Shown: piece after piece, positions 35,160 to 43,267 of the stretch
Layout: the number at the start of each line of letters is the position of its first letter
How positions within the stretch are numbered: position 1 is the first letter of the stretch
Assembly (NCBI GenBank): GCA_002721275.1
Contig: PBJZ01000002.1
Coordinates: forward strand, 24,529 to 69,762
DNA from: Flavobacteriaceae bacterium
GTDB taxonomy: Bacteria > Bacteroidota > Bacteroidia > Flavobacteriales > Flavobacteriaceae
Length of the DNA: 45,234 nt
Reading direction: 5' to 3'
Notes under the pieces: model-generated
The model's input: the letters and a program-made list of their open reading frames with translations, nothing else
The model's database searches: none
What the model was told of the DNA's origin: nothing
Made by a program: the position numbers and the translations under genes

Positions 35160-36731
35160 ATGACAAAGGATCAAAAAGAACATTTGTTTATTCTGATTAA
35201 ATCTCTAACAAAATCAGAAAAAAGACAATTTAAGCTCTACGTAAATAGAATGGGTTCAAATTTTGATTCAAAATTTTTAAATCTTTTTAATTTTTTGGAA
35301 AAATCTGAATTTTATGATGAAAAGTTGATTTTGGGTAAAGGGATTGTTTCTAAGCAGCAATTATCAAACCTCAAAGCACATTTATATAAGCAAATACTTA
35401 TAAGTCTAAGACTAAATCCAGCTCTTAAGAATATTAGATTAAAGATTAGAGAATTAATTGATTTTGCAACAATATTATACCAAAAAGGGTTATATAAACA
35501 AAGTCTTAAGTTATTAGAAAAAGCTAAAAGTTTAGCAATTAAAAATGAGGAAAAATATACAGCTTTTGATATTGTAGAGCTTGAAAAAGTTATTGAATCT
35601 CAATATATTACAAGAAGTTTAAGCAATAGAACACAAATTCTAATTTCTCAAGCCGATAAGCTCATAATTCAAAATGATTTGGCCAGTAAACTATCAAATC
35701 TCTCTTTGAGTCTATATGAGAGATTTATCAAGGCAGGATATGCAAAAAGTGATGATGAGTTTAGAGAAATTACCAAATTTTTTTATGAGAGACTTCCTAA
35801 AATTGATTCAGAAAAAATTGATTTTAGAGAAAAACTTTGGTATTATAAAGCTCATGTTTGGTATAGTTTCCTTACACAGGATTTTTTGTCAAGTTATAAA
35901 TATGCTTCTAAATGGGTGTCAATGTTTGAGCACAACGTAAAAATGATTTCAATTCACCCAGTTTTTTATTTGAAGGGAAATAACTATCTGCTAGAATCTT
36001 TGAATCTAATTAAATATCCGCAAAAGTTTAAATTAACTTTGGAAAATATGTTGAAACAAACAAAAAGTCCTGATTTTCCTGTTAATGACAATTTGGAAAC
36101 TCTAATTTTTTTGTATAAGTATAACAACCTTATAAATTATTATAATTTTCAAGGTGATTTTCAAAAGGCAGAATTTATAGTAAAAGAAGTTTTGTACGGA
36201 ATAGACAGATATAAAAGTCAAATTGACCCTCATCATGTAATGGTTTTTTATTATAAAATTGCTTGCTTATATTTTGGGTTAAATGAATATGAGAATTGTA
36301 TTTTGTATTTAAATAAAATTATCTCAAACAGGCATTTAAAAATGCACGAAGATTTATTGTGTTTCACCAGGGTTCTAAACTTAGTGGCACATTACGAAGC
36401 TGGATTTGATTATAATATGGATTATCATTTGCGTGAAACATATAAATTTCTAATTAAGATGAATGATATGCATGAAGTTCAAAAGGCCTTGATAAGATTC
36501 GTTAAAAAGTTGGGAGATATATATCCCCAAGATCTAAAAAAGGCTTTTATCAATCTACACAAAGAATTAAAACAACATGAGAATGACCCATATGAAAGAA
36601 GATCATTTTTATATCTAGACATTTTGTCATGGTTAGAGAGTAATATACACAATCGACCGATTGGTGAAATTATAAGAGAAAAAGCTATTCAGTTCAATCG
36701 CAGAAAAAAGTTACCCAAGGTTCCCTTTTAG
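35160..36731 (+). CDS. Conserved helical (TPR-like) protein of unknown function
   Basis: A 523-residue soluble, helix-rich protein, rich in Lys, Tyr and Leu, with no signal or membrane segment. The start MTKDQKEHLFILIKSLTKSEKRQFKLYVNRMG is followed by SNLKAHLYKQILISLRLNP, then paired helices resembling TPR units (LYQKGLYKQSLKLLEKAKSLA around 110-130; YKIACLYFGLNEYENCILYLNKI around 365-390). I recall similar large proteins with the same N terminus in Flavobacteriia, without known function. It is transcribed divergently from leuA. Its last 38 bases overlap the pseudouridine synthase gene tail-to-tail. Confidence 0.75.
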   Translation: MTKDQKEHLFILIKSLTKSEKRQFKLYVNRMGSNFDSKFLNLFNFLEKSEFYDEKLILGKGIVSKQQLSNLKAHLYKQILISLRLNPALKNIRLKIRELIDFATILYQKGLYKQSLKLLEKAKSLAIKNEEKYTAFDIVELEKVIESQYITRSLSNRTQILISQADKLIIQNDLASKLSNLSLSLYERFIKAGYAKSDDEFREITKFFYERLPKIDSEKIDFREKLWYYKAHVWYSFLTQDFLSSYKYASKWVSMFEHNVKMISIHPVFYLKGNNYLLESLNLIKYPQKFKLTLENMLKQTKSPDFPVNDNLETLIFLYKYNNLINYYNFQGDFQKAEFIVKEVLYGIDRYKSQIDPHHVMVFYYKIACLYFGLNEYENCILYLNKIISNRHLKMHEDLLCFTRVLNLVAHYEAGFDYNMDYHLRETYKFLIKMNDMHEVQKALIRFVKKLGDIYPQDLKKAFINLHKELKQHENDPYERRSFLYLDILSWLESNIHNRPIGEIIREKAIQFNRRKKLPKVPF

Positions 36732-37395
36732 GAGTGGGGGCTTCTATACTAATTTGATCTTTTTTTACTGGATGCTCAAAAAAAATACTTCTGGAGTGAA
36801 GGTCTATGCTTCCATCAAAATTATTTCTTCTGCTCCCATATTTTAAGTCCCCTTTTATGGTTAGACCAATATTTGAAAGCTGTGCTCTGATTTGATGATG
36901 TCTACCCGTTAACGGATTTATTTCTAACAACATGTAATTATCAAATAATTTAATAGTTTTAAAACTAAGTTCAGCAAATTTACTCCCATCAATTTTATTG
37001 TCATACACATAAGTTTTATTTTGTTTTTGATTCTTTTTCAACCAGTTTCTCAATGTTTTCTTTCCTTTATTTTGGTTTTTTTCAGTTATTGCTAAGTACT
37101 TTTTTTTGATTTTCCTATCTTTAAATTGCTTGTTAAGTCTTATTAAACTTTTAGATGTCTTTGCTAAAATTAATACACCACTTGTTGGTCTATCAAGTCT
37201 GTGAACTAATCCTAAAAATACATCTCCAGGTTTATTATATTTTTTTTTTAAATATATTTTGGTAAGGTCCACAAGATGAGTGTCTCCTGTTTTATCTCCT
37301 TGAACTAAAATTCCTGAGGGTTTATTTATTGCTATTATGTGATTATCCTCAAATAGCACATCTCCTTCACGAATTTCAATTTTAGTATTGTTCAT
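36694..37395 (-). CDS. RluA-family pseudouridine synthase
   Basis: Converts uridine to pseudouridine in rRNA or t[20 protein letters not shown] is the first conserved strand, [18 protein letters not shown] holds the catalytic Asp, and [19 protein letters not shown] with DLKYG are the remaining family motifs. At 233 aa it has no S4 domain, so the target (RluC-, RluD- or TruC-like) is not decidable by eye. Its ATG lies 14 bases inside panB, an unusual coupling. Its 3' end overlaps the preceding plus-strand gene by 38 bases. Confidence 0.9.
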   Translation of the reverse strand: MNNTKIEIREGDVLFEDNHIIAINKPSGILVQGDKTGDTHLVDLTKIYLKKKYNKPGDVFLGLVHRLDRPTSGVLILAKTSKSLIRLNKQFKDRKIKKKYLAITEKNQNKGKKTLRNWLKKNQKQNKTYVYDNKIDGSKFAELSFKTIKLFDNYMLLEINPLTGRHHQIRAQLSNIGLTIKGDLKYGSRRNNFDGSIDLHSRSIFFEHPVKKDQISIEAPTPKREPWVTFFCD

Positions 37396-38200
37396 TTTTA
37401 TTTGGAAATTTTCCGGATTTTACATCTGAAGAATAAGATTTTACTGCTGTAGTAATTAAATTATTTAAATCTAAATATCTTCGAAGAAAACGTGGACTAA
37501 AGTCTTTATTCATTCCCAACATATCGTGAAGAACCAGCACTTGTCCATCCACATTGTTTCCAGCCCCAATACCAATAATAGGACAAGTAACTTGTTTTGA
37601 TATTTTTTTCGCTAATTCTGATGGGATTTTTTCAAGAACAATACCAAAACAGCCAATTTCTTCCAATAATTTAGCATCTCTTGTTAATTCTAAAGATTCA
37701 TTTTTATTTTTTGCCCTAACAGTATAAGTGCCAAATTTATAAATTGATTGTGGTGTAAGACCCAAATGTCCCATAACAGGAATACCCGCCTGTAAAATTC
37801 TCTCAATTGAATCTTTTGCTATTTTACCCCCTTCCACTTTGACAGCGTGTGCTCCAGATTCCTTCATGATTCTTATGGCAGATTTTAAAGCTTCTTTTGA
37901 ATCGGCTTGATAGGTTCCGAATGGTAAATCTACAACAACTAATGCCCTATTTGAGGCCTTAACCACTGATGAAGCATGATAAATCATCTGGTCTAGTGTT
38001 ATTGGTAGAGTGGTTTCATGACCTGCCATCACATTTGATGCTGAGTCACCTACTAAAATAATATCAATCCCTGCGGAATCAATAATTTTTGATAATGTGA
38101 AATCATAAGCAGTTAGCATCGCTATTTTATCCCCATTTTTTTTCATTTCCATTAAAGTGTTTGTTGTAACTCTCGAATATTCTTTTTTAACTTTTGACAT
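37382..38200 (-). CDS. panB: 3-methyl-2-oxobutanoate hydroxymethyltransferase
   Basis: First step of pantothenate synthesis, adding a hydroxymethyl group to 2-oxoisovalerate, the same intermediate that LeuA uses. [79 protein letters not shown] and the Glu in FGIVLEKIP together give the magnesium and substrate sites. The 272-aa length is standard. It is divergent from dnaK over a 141-base gap. Confidence 0.96.
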   Translation of the reverse strand: MSKVKKEYSRVTTNTLMEMKKNGDKIAMLTAYDFTLSKIIDSAGIDIILVGDSASNVMAGHETTLPITLDQMIYHASSVVKASNRALVVVDLPFGTYQADSKEALKSAIRIMKESGAHAVKVEGGKIAKDSIERILQAGIPVMGHLGLTPQSIYKFGTYTVRAKNKNESLELTRDAKLLEEIGCFGIVLEKIPSELAKKISKQVTCPIIGIGAGNNVDGQVLVLHDMLGMNKDFSPRFLRRYLDLNNLITTAVKSYSSDVKSGKFPNKNEQY

Positions 38201-38277
38201 TAGGTAATTTTAGGTTGCTAACAAAAATAATATTTTTTTACATGTCTATTTGTAATCTAGAATTTACTTAAACTAAA

Positions 38278-38316
38278 TGACAACCTGTCACTTATAACTT
38301 ATTGGCATAATGGTTG
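38278..38316 (+). promoter_or_regulatory. Composite promoter-like element upstream of dnaK (shared with grpE)
   Basis: TGACA-ACC-TGTCA (38278-38290) is a perfect 5-bp inverted repeat. After TGTCAC there are 11 bases, then TGGCA (38303-38307), 6 bases, and TTG (38314-38316), 26 bases before the dnaK ATG. Every spacing equals that of the element before grpE at 6268-6306. TTGGCATAATGGTTGAA resembles a sigma-54 -24/-12 promoter missing the terminal C. No TAnnTTTG box is found 19 bases further on, so the housekeeping sigma reading is not supported. Confidence 0.65.
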
Positions 38317-38341
38317 AACATATTTTAAAAAAAACATAACA

Positions 38342-40264
38342 ATGAGTAAAATTATAGGAATTGATTTAGGAACTACAAATTCGTGTGTTTCAGTTATGGA
38401 AGGTAATGAACCAGTAGTAATTCCTAATTCTGAAGGAAAAAGAACAACTCCATCCGTCATAGCTTTTGTTGAGGGTGGCGAAATAAAGGTTGGTGACCCT
38501 GCAAAACGTCAAGCGGTAACTAATCCAACAAAAACTATTGCATCAGTCAAAAGGTTTATGGGTAATAAATTTTCTGAATCCAAAAATGATTTGTCAACTA
38601 TTGCTTACAAAGTTGTTAAGGGTGATAATGACACACCGAGAGTTGATATTGATGGCAGATTATACACACCCCAAGAGTTATCTGCTATGACTCTGCAAAA
38701 AATGAAGAAAACTGCTGAAGACTACCTTGGGCAGGACGTCTCAGAAGCAGTGATAACTGTACCTGCATACTTTAACGATGCCCAAAGACAAGCAACTAAA
38801 GAAGCTGGTGAAATTTCCGGTTTGAAAGTTCAAAGAATAATTAACGAACCTACAGCTGCAGCCCTAGCATATGGTCTAGATAAAGGAGGTGCAGATAAAA
38901 AAATTGCAGTATATGACTTAGGAGGAGGAACATTCGATATTTCGATCCTTGAGCTAGGAGATGGAGTTTTCGAAGTTCTTTCAACAAACGGAGATACTCA
39001 CCTGGGAGGTGATGATTTTGATCAAGTTATAATAAATTTTTTAGCCGATGAATTTTTGAAAGCGGAAAATATAGATTTGAGAAAAGATCCAATGGCACTG
39101 CAACGCCTAAAAGAAGCAGCTGAAAAATCAAAAATTGAACTTTCATCATCTACCCAAGCCGAAATAAACCTTCCATATGTAACCGCTACTGAAAGCGGAC
39201 CTAAACACTTAGTAACCAGCCTGACAAGGTCTAAATTTCAACAATTATCTGATAAGCTTGTAAAGCGTTCTATGAGCCCTGTTAAAAAAGCATTGGATGA
39301 TGCAGGACTAAATAAATCTGATATTGATGAAATAATTTTAGTAGGAGGTTCAACAAGAATTCCAATAATTCAAGAAGAAGTTGAAAAGTTTTTTGGGAAA
39401 AAACCTTCAAAAGGTGTAAACCCTGATGAGGTAGTAGCAATCGGAGCTGCAATACAAGGAGGAGTTTTAAGTGGAGATGTTAAGGATGTTCTTCTTTTAG
39501 ATGTAACACCCTTATCCCTAGGTATAGAGACTATGGGTAGTGTAATGACTAAGCTAATTGATGCTAATACAACCATACCAAGTAAAAAATCACAAGTTTT
39601 TTCAACTGCTGCAGACAATCAACCCTCTGTTGAAATTCATGTTCTTCAGGGTGATCGGTCCATGGCTGCCGATAATAAAACTATAGGAAGATTTCATTTA
39701 GATGGAATTCCTCCAGCTCCAAGGGGTACACCACAAATTGAGGTTACTTTTGATATCGATGCAAATGGTATCATAAAGGTAAGTGCGCAAGATAAAGCCA
39801 CTGGTAAAAGTCAAGATATACGAATTGAGGCTTCATCAGGTTTAACTGAAGATGAAATCGAAAAAATGAAGAAAGACGCAGAGGTTAACGCTGAATATGA
39901 CAAAAAAGCTAAGGAACATGTTGATAAAATGAATAGCGCAGATCAATTAATTTTTCAAACTGAAAAACAACTAAAAGAGTTTGGTGATAAGATTTCAGAT
40001 GCAAAAAAGAAACCTGTAGAGTCAGCACTCAAAGACCTAAAAAAGGCATACGAAACAAAAGATCTCAAATTGATTGAACCGGAACTAGATAAATTAAACG
40101 AAGCATGGAAAAATGCTTCTGAAGAAATTTACAAAGCACAAGCTGACGCATCCAAAAGTAGTCAAGCTGGCACAAGTGAATCAAAAGCAAAAAACAAATC
40201 TGGTGATTCACCTGGTAAAGGAGGCGACGATGTTCAAGATGTGGACTTCGAAGAAGTTAAATAA
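38342..40264 (+). CDS. dnaK: Molecular chaperone DnaK (Hsp70)
   Basis: Central Hsp70. The ATPase domain opens [18 protein letters not shown]. The phosphate-2 loop is [18 protein letters not shown], and [15 protein letters not shown] is the adenosine site. The linker [18 protein letters not shown] leads to the peptide-binding domain and the helical lid, ending [12 protein letters not shown]. At 640 aa it is full length. It stands alone with its own regulatory element, far from grpE-dnaJ, and is followed by a strong hairpin with a T tract. Confidence 0.98.
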   Translation: MSKIIGIDLGTTNSCVSVMEGNEPVVIPNSEGKRTTPSVIAFVEGGEIKVGDPAKRQAVTNPTKTIASVKRFMGNKFSESKNDLSTIAYKVVKGDNDTPRVDIDGRLYTPQELSAMTLQKMKKTAEDYLGQDVSEAVITVPAYFNDAQRQATKEAGEISGLKVQRIINEPTAAALAYGLDKGGADKKIAVYDLGGGTFDISILELGDGVFEVLSTNGDTHLGGDDFDQVIINFLADEFLKAENIDLRKDPMALQRLKEAAEKSKIELSSSTQAEINLPYVTATESGPKHLVTSLTRSKFQQLSDKLVKRSMSPVKKALDDAGLNKSDIDEIILVGGSTRIPIIQEEVEKFFGKKPSKGVNPDEVVAIGAAIQGGVLSGDVKDVLLLDVTPLSLGIETMGSVMTKLIDANTTIPSKKSQVFSTAADNQPSVEIHVLQGDRSMAADNKTIGRFHLDGIPPAPRGTPQIEVTFDIDANGIIKVSAQDKATGKSQDIRIEASSGLTEDEIEKMKKDAEVNAEYDKKAKEHVDKMNSADQLIFQTEKQLKEFGDKISDAKKKPVESALKDLKKAYETKDLKLIEPELDKLNEAWKNASEEIYKAQADASKSSQAGTSESKAKNKSGDSPGKGGDDVQDVDFEEVK

Positions 40265-40281
40265 ATATCAATAAAAACAAC

Positions 40282-40313
40282 AAAACAACCTTAAATTAAG
40301 GTTGTTTTTTTTT
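40282..40313 (+). terminator. Intrinsic terminator after dnaK, abutting the next gene
   Basis: AAAACAACCTTAA and TTAAGGTTGTTTT (40282-40294 and 40296-40308) are perfect reverse complements around a single base. In RNA a stem of about 9 pairs with a five-base loop is realistic. It is followed by an unbroken T run to 40313, a textbook terminator in the plus direction, beginning 17 bases after the dnaK stop. It ends only three bases before the ATG of the thioesterase gene at 40317. Confidence 0.85.
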
Positions 40314-40316
40314 AAA

Positions 40317-40736
40317 ATGGATAAAGATAATATTCTAAGGCTATGCAATAATAATTCAAACACCTTGATGGAAACTCTCGGTATCATTTTTGTTGATATG
40401 GGTGATGATTTTGTTACAGCAAAAATGCCAGTAAATAGTAAGGTCTACCAACCTAATGGAATACTTCATGGTGGTGCAACAGTTGCTCTTGCTGAAACGG
40501 TTGGAAGCTTTGCATCGTATTTCTTTAACAAAGACAAAAATTTATCAGTAAGGGGTATAGAAATTTCTGCAAATCACCTAAAAAGTGTGTCAGAGGGACT
40601 TGTATATGCAACTGCTCGTCCAATTAAGATTGGAAAATCAATACAATTATGGGAAATTAAAGTTGTAAATGACAAAAATGAATTAATTTCACTGTGTAAA
40701 TTAACTACATATTCTAAAACCATTAAAAATAAATAA
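40317..40736 (+). CDS. Hotdog-fold acyl-CoA thioesterase (MenI/PaaI-like)
   Basis: A 139-residue 4HBT/PaaI-type hotdog protein. YQPNGILHGGATVALAETVGSFAS carries the hot-dog helix with the catalytic Glu position of the YdiI/MenI group (HGG...E). GIEISANHLKSVSEGLVYATARPIKIGKSIQLWEI closes the fold. YdiI-type enzymes hydrolyse 1,4-dihydroxy-2-naphthoyl-CoA in menaquinone synthesis, and the gene one base downstream is MenA-like, which supports that role by context. The start is corrected from TTG at 40302 (inside the terminator) to ATG at 40317. Confidence 0.82.
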   Translation: MDKDNILRLCNNNSNTLMETLGIIFVDMGDDFVTAKMPVNSKVYQPNGILHGGATVALAETVGSFASYFFNKDKNLSVRGIEISANHLKSVSEGLVYATARPIKIGKSIQLWEIKVVNDKNELISLCKLTTYSKTIKNK

Positions 40737-40737
40737 T

Positions 40738-42108
40738 ATGAAAAGTGTAATAATATGTGACATGGAAGGTGTTATTGAAAATCTAAATAAAGATGCAGAA
40801 AAACTTTTTGGTTATAGTAATTCGGAACTGATTGGAAAAAAAAGAGTCTCAATTTTCTCTGAAGGAGAAATAGTTCTTCAAAATGTTTTAATGTGGTTAA
40901 AAAGTGCAAATGCTAACGGATTTCATGAGACTAAAACAAATTTCATAAGGAAAGATGGTACAAAGTTTGCAGCAAAAATCAGAATAACACCAAACTTTTC
41001 AAATGGTAAAAATAAGCCTCAAACTGGCTATTGTGGTATGACTGAACCAATTGAAGAAATAATTGACGTCCCTATATCATTTACAACAAAGATTATCAAG
41101 GGTGTCGCAATAACAAGAGCTGGTTTTGGTTCAGCATCAATATTACCCATATTCGCTGTTGCTGCATTTTATGCAGGGAAAGGCGATTCTATATTTAGTG
41201 TATTTAGTTTAATTTTAACTGTAGCCGGTATTTTATCATTACAATTATTTTCAAACTTGTATAATGATTATTTTGATGTTAAAGATGGAACAGATGGATT
41301 AAATGAGGAATATTTTAATGTAGGTTTGAATGATAAACTCTTAGAAGGAGCGCAAGTTTCTGGTGGGAGTAGGGCAATAGAGCTAGGCCTTACAAACCTT
41401 GAAAAAACAAAATCTCTTGGAAATAAAATGTTAATACTAGGTCTTATTTTTTTGGTCTCTGTGGTATCATTATCCTACTACAATACCGGATCACTAAACA
41501 ATACTAAATATATTACAATAATTGCCCTTTTAGGTGGTCTTTTGGGATATTTTTACACCGCATCACCAATTAAACTTGTGTCTAGATATGGACTTGGTGA
41601 GCTAGCAATATTTTTAACTTTTGGCCCTTTATTAACTTTAGGTTCTGGGTACGCAATATCTGTTAATACAATTGAGTTTTTATCTACAGAATTTCTAAAT
41701 CTTATTTTACTAGGTATTCCTACTGGATTGTTAACAACTAACATCCTATTCATTAATCAATTTCCAGATTATAAGTCTGACAAAATTGCAAAAAAAAATA
41801 ACCTTGTTGTATTGTTTGGTAAAAAAGCTTCCAGATGGGGATATCTTTTATTTTTGATTTGCACATTTTCTTTTATGTACTTTTTTACAAGTATTTTAGA
41901 TCAAGAAATAGTGAACTTTTCTTATAATGGCTACATGATATCTAATGGATTATTATTATTATTGGGTCTTTCGATCTTTTTTCATTTATTTAAAAATTAT
42001 AATTCCAGAGATTTGATTAAATCAAACATAAATACAATATATTTTCAAATGATATTTACCATTGTATATATTCTATTATTAAACCCTTTTTACTTAAATT
42101 ACTGGTAA
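40738..42108 (+). CDS. PAS domain fused to MenA/UbiA-type prenyltransferase
   Basis: A 456-aa fusion. Residues 1-104 form a PAS domain: VIICDMEGVIENLNKDAEKLFGYSNSELIGKKR is the N-terminal PAS core, and FIRKDGTKFAAKIRITP with TGYCGMTEPIEE is its C-terminal sheet. Residues 115-456 are a UbiA-superfamily prenyltransferase. The first Asp-rich motif is NLYNDYFD (173-180), then SGGSRAIELGLTN and the MenA-like GYFYTASPIKLVSRYGLGELAIFLTFG, and the second Asp-rich motif is PDYKSDK (D344, D348). MenA attaches a prenyl tail to dihydroxynaphthoate. The loop after the first Asp motif (LNEEYFNVGLNDKLLEGAQV) is longer than usual. The reading frame is continuous, and an upstream MenI-like gene supports menaquinone synthesis. 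Confidence 0.85.
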   Translation: MKSVIICDMEGVIENLNKDAEKLFGYSNSELIGKKRVSIFSEGEIVLQNVLMWLKSANANGFHETKTNFIRKDGTKFAAKIRITPNFSNGKNKPQTGYCGMTEPIEEIIDVPISFTTKIIKGVAITRAGFGSASILPIFAVAAFYAGKGDSIFSVFSLILTVAGILSLQLFSNLYNDYFDVKDGTDGLNEEYFNVGLNDKLLEGAQVSGGSRAIELGLTNLEKTKSLGNKMLILGLIFLVSVVSLSYYNTGSLNNTKYITIIALLGGLLGYFYTASPIKLVSRYGLGELAIFLTFGPLLTLGSGYAISVNTIEFLSTEFLNLILLGIPTGLLTTNILFINQFPDYKSDKIAKKNNLVVLFGKKASRWGYLLFLICTFSFMYFFTSILDQEIVNFSYNGYMISNGLLLLLGLSIFFHLFKNYNSRDLIKSNINTIYFQMIFTIVYILLLNPFYLNYW

Positions 42109-42122
42109 CATTAATTCAAAAA

Positions 42123-42147
42123 CGTAAGAAATTATGATTATCTTACG
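42123..42147. repeat. 7-bp inverted repeat upstream of the CPBP gene
   Basis: CGTAAGA (42123-42129) and TCTTACG (42141-42147) are exact reverse complements around an 11-base loop, in the 57-base gap between the PAS-MenA and CPBP genes. No T tract follows, so it is not an intrinsic terminator. It may be an operator or a leader hairpin; it ends 18 bases before the CPBP ATG. Confidence 0.5.
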
Positions 42148-42165
42148 GATCAATATTACTGCACT

Positions 42166-43083
42166 ATGTTTTTAAAATACAGCGATAGTAGATTTGATAA
42201 GTTTGGATATTATCTTCTTGGCTCATTAGTAATTATAATATTCAACTTCATAGGCCAAATACCCTTAACTATAGCATTTGCAAGTAGCCTTGTTGATTCA
42301 AATATCGAAATCAATCCAGAAATGAATCCGATTGATTTATTAAAAGTAATTCCATCTAATTTGCGTTTATTTTTAATGTTATTTCCTGCTGCTTTTAGTT
42401 TTATTGGGGTTTGGTTGGTTTCCAAAAAGATACATGATAGAAAAGTAACCAATTATTTTACAAGTAGAAATAGAATAGATTTCAGTAGAATTTTATTTTC
42501 TTTTACACTGTGGACTGCAACAATGGTTTTTTTTATTTTCTTAGATTTTTTTATTCACCCTGAAAATTACGAGTTAAATTTCAAACCTGTTCCTTTTTTA
42601 ATTTTATTTTTCATTACTATGTTTTTTATGCCATTTGCAACGACCCTTGAAGAGTTTATTTTCAGAGGTTACCTAATGAAAGGTTTTGGAAATTTATTTA
42701 GAAATAATTTCATTCCATTGATTTTTACATCATTTATCTTTGGAATTGTTCATATATCAAACCCTGAAGTATCTGAATTAGGATATGGAACAATGTTTTT
42801 TTATATAGGAACAGGATTTTTCTTAGGAATTATTACTTTGCTTGATGAGGGTACTGAATTAGCTTTGGGTTGGCACGCTGCAAACAACATAGTTGCGTCT
42901 TTACTAGTTACTACCGATTGGACTGTATTACAAACGAATGCAGTTTTAAAGGATATAACTGAACCAAGCATGGATAGTGAGGTATTAATTAACTTACTGA
43001 TTTTATACCCGCTACTTATTTTTATTTTTCAAAAAAAATACAAATGGAAGGATGCCTTTACAAAGCTTACATTAAAATTTTAA
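42166..43083 (+). CDS. CPBP-family intramembrane glutamic protease
   Basis: Membrane protein of 305 aa with the CAAX protease/bacteriocin-processing (ABI, CPBP) motifs. TLEEFIFRGYLMKGFG is motif 1 (EExxxR), IFGIVHISNPE is motif 2 (FxxxH), and LGWHAANNIVAS is motif 3 (HxxxN), all within hydrophobic helices. Bacterial members are mostly uncharacterised. Prenyl-protein cleavage, bacteriocin immunity and regulated proteolysis are all known for relatives. It follows the PAS-MenA gene by 57 bases and precedes a small membrane protein by three. Confidence 0.88.
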   Translation: MFLKYSDSRFDKFGYYLLGSLVIIIFNFIGQIPLTIAFASSLVDSNIEINPEMNPIDLLKVIPSNLRLFLMLFPAAFSFIGVWLVSKKIHDRKVTNYFTSRNRIDFSRILFSFTLWTATMVFFIFLDFFIHPENYELNFKPVPFLILFFITMFFMPFATTLEEFIFRGYLMKGFGNLFRNNFIPLIFTSFIFGIVHISNPEVSELGYGTMFFYIGTGFFLGIITLLDEGTELALGWHAANNIVASLLVTTDWTVLQTNAVLKDITEPSMDSEVLINLLILYPLLIFIFQKKYKWKDAFTKLTLKF

Positions 43084-43086
43084 TTT

Positions 43087-43266
43087 ATGGGACTTAATAA
43101 AAATAAAATATTCGGTTACGCTGCATTAGTATTAATGGTGTTGGGAAGTACATTAATTCTTCTAGGAGTATTTTTGTATAAACAATATACAATTGGCTTT
43201 ACTGTAATGGGACTAGGATTCAATGCTGTTGCCTGGGCTTTTAATGCCTTGAGAGGAAGAATATAA
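43087..43266 (+). CDS. 59-aa two-helix membrane protein (below the ORF-track size limit)
   Basis: Starting at an ATG three bases after the CPBP stop and ending one base before the ettA ATG, this frame encodes MGLNKNKIFGYAALVLMVLG..., with two hydrophobic helices (about 9-30 and 35-52) and a basic end, FNALRGRI. It fills the only gap in an otherwise gapless operon, which strongly supports coding. The N terminus MGxNKN and the end AWxFNALxGR recall the 'CAL67264 family membrane protein' of Flavobacteriia. I am moderately sure of that name and know no function for it. Confidence 0.8.
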   Translation: MGLNKNKIFGYAALVLMVLGSTLILLGVFLYKQYTIGFTVMGLGFNAVAWAFNALRGRI

Positions 43267-43267
43267 G

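Noticed and set aside
40302-40316. TTG start of the thioesterase at 40302
   Set aside because: It lies inside the terminator stem and T tract and would add only MFFFK.
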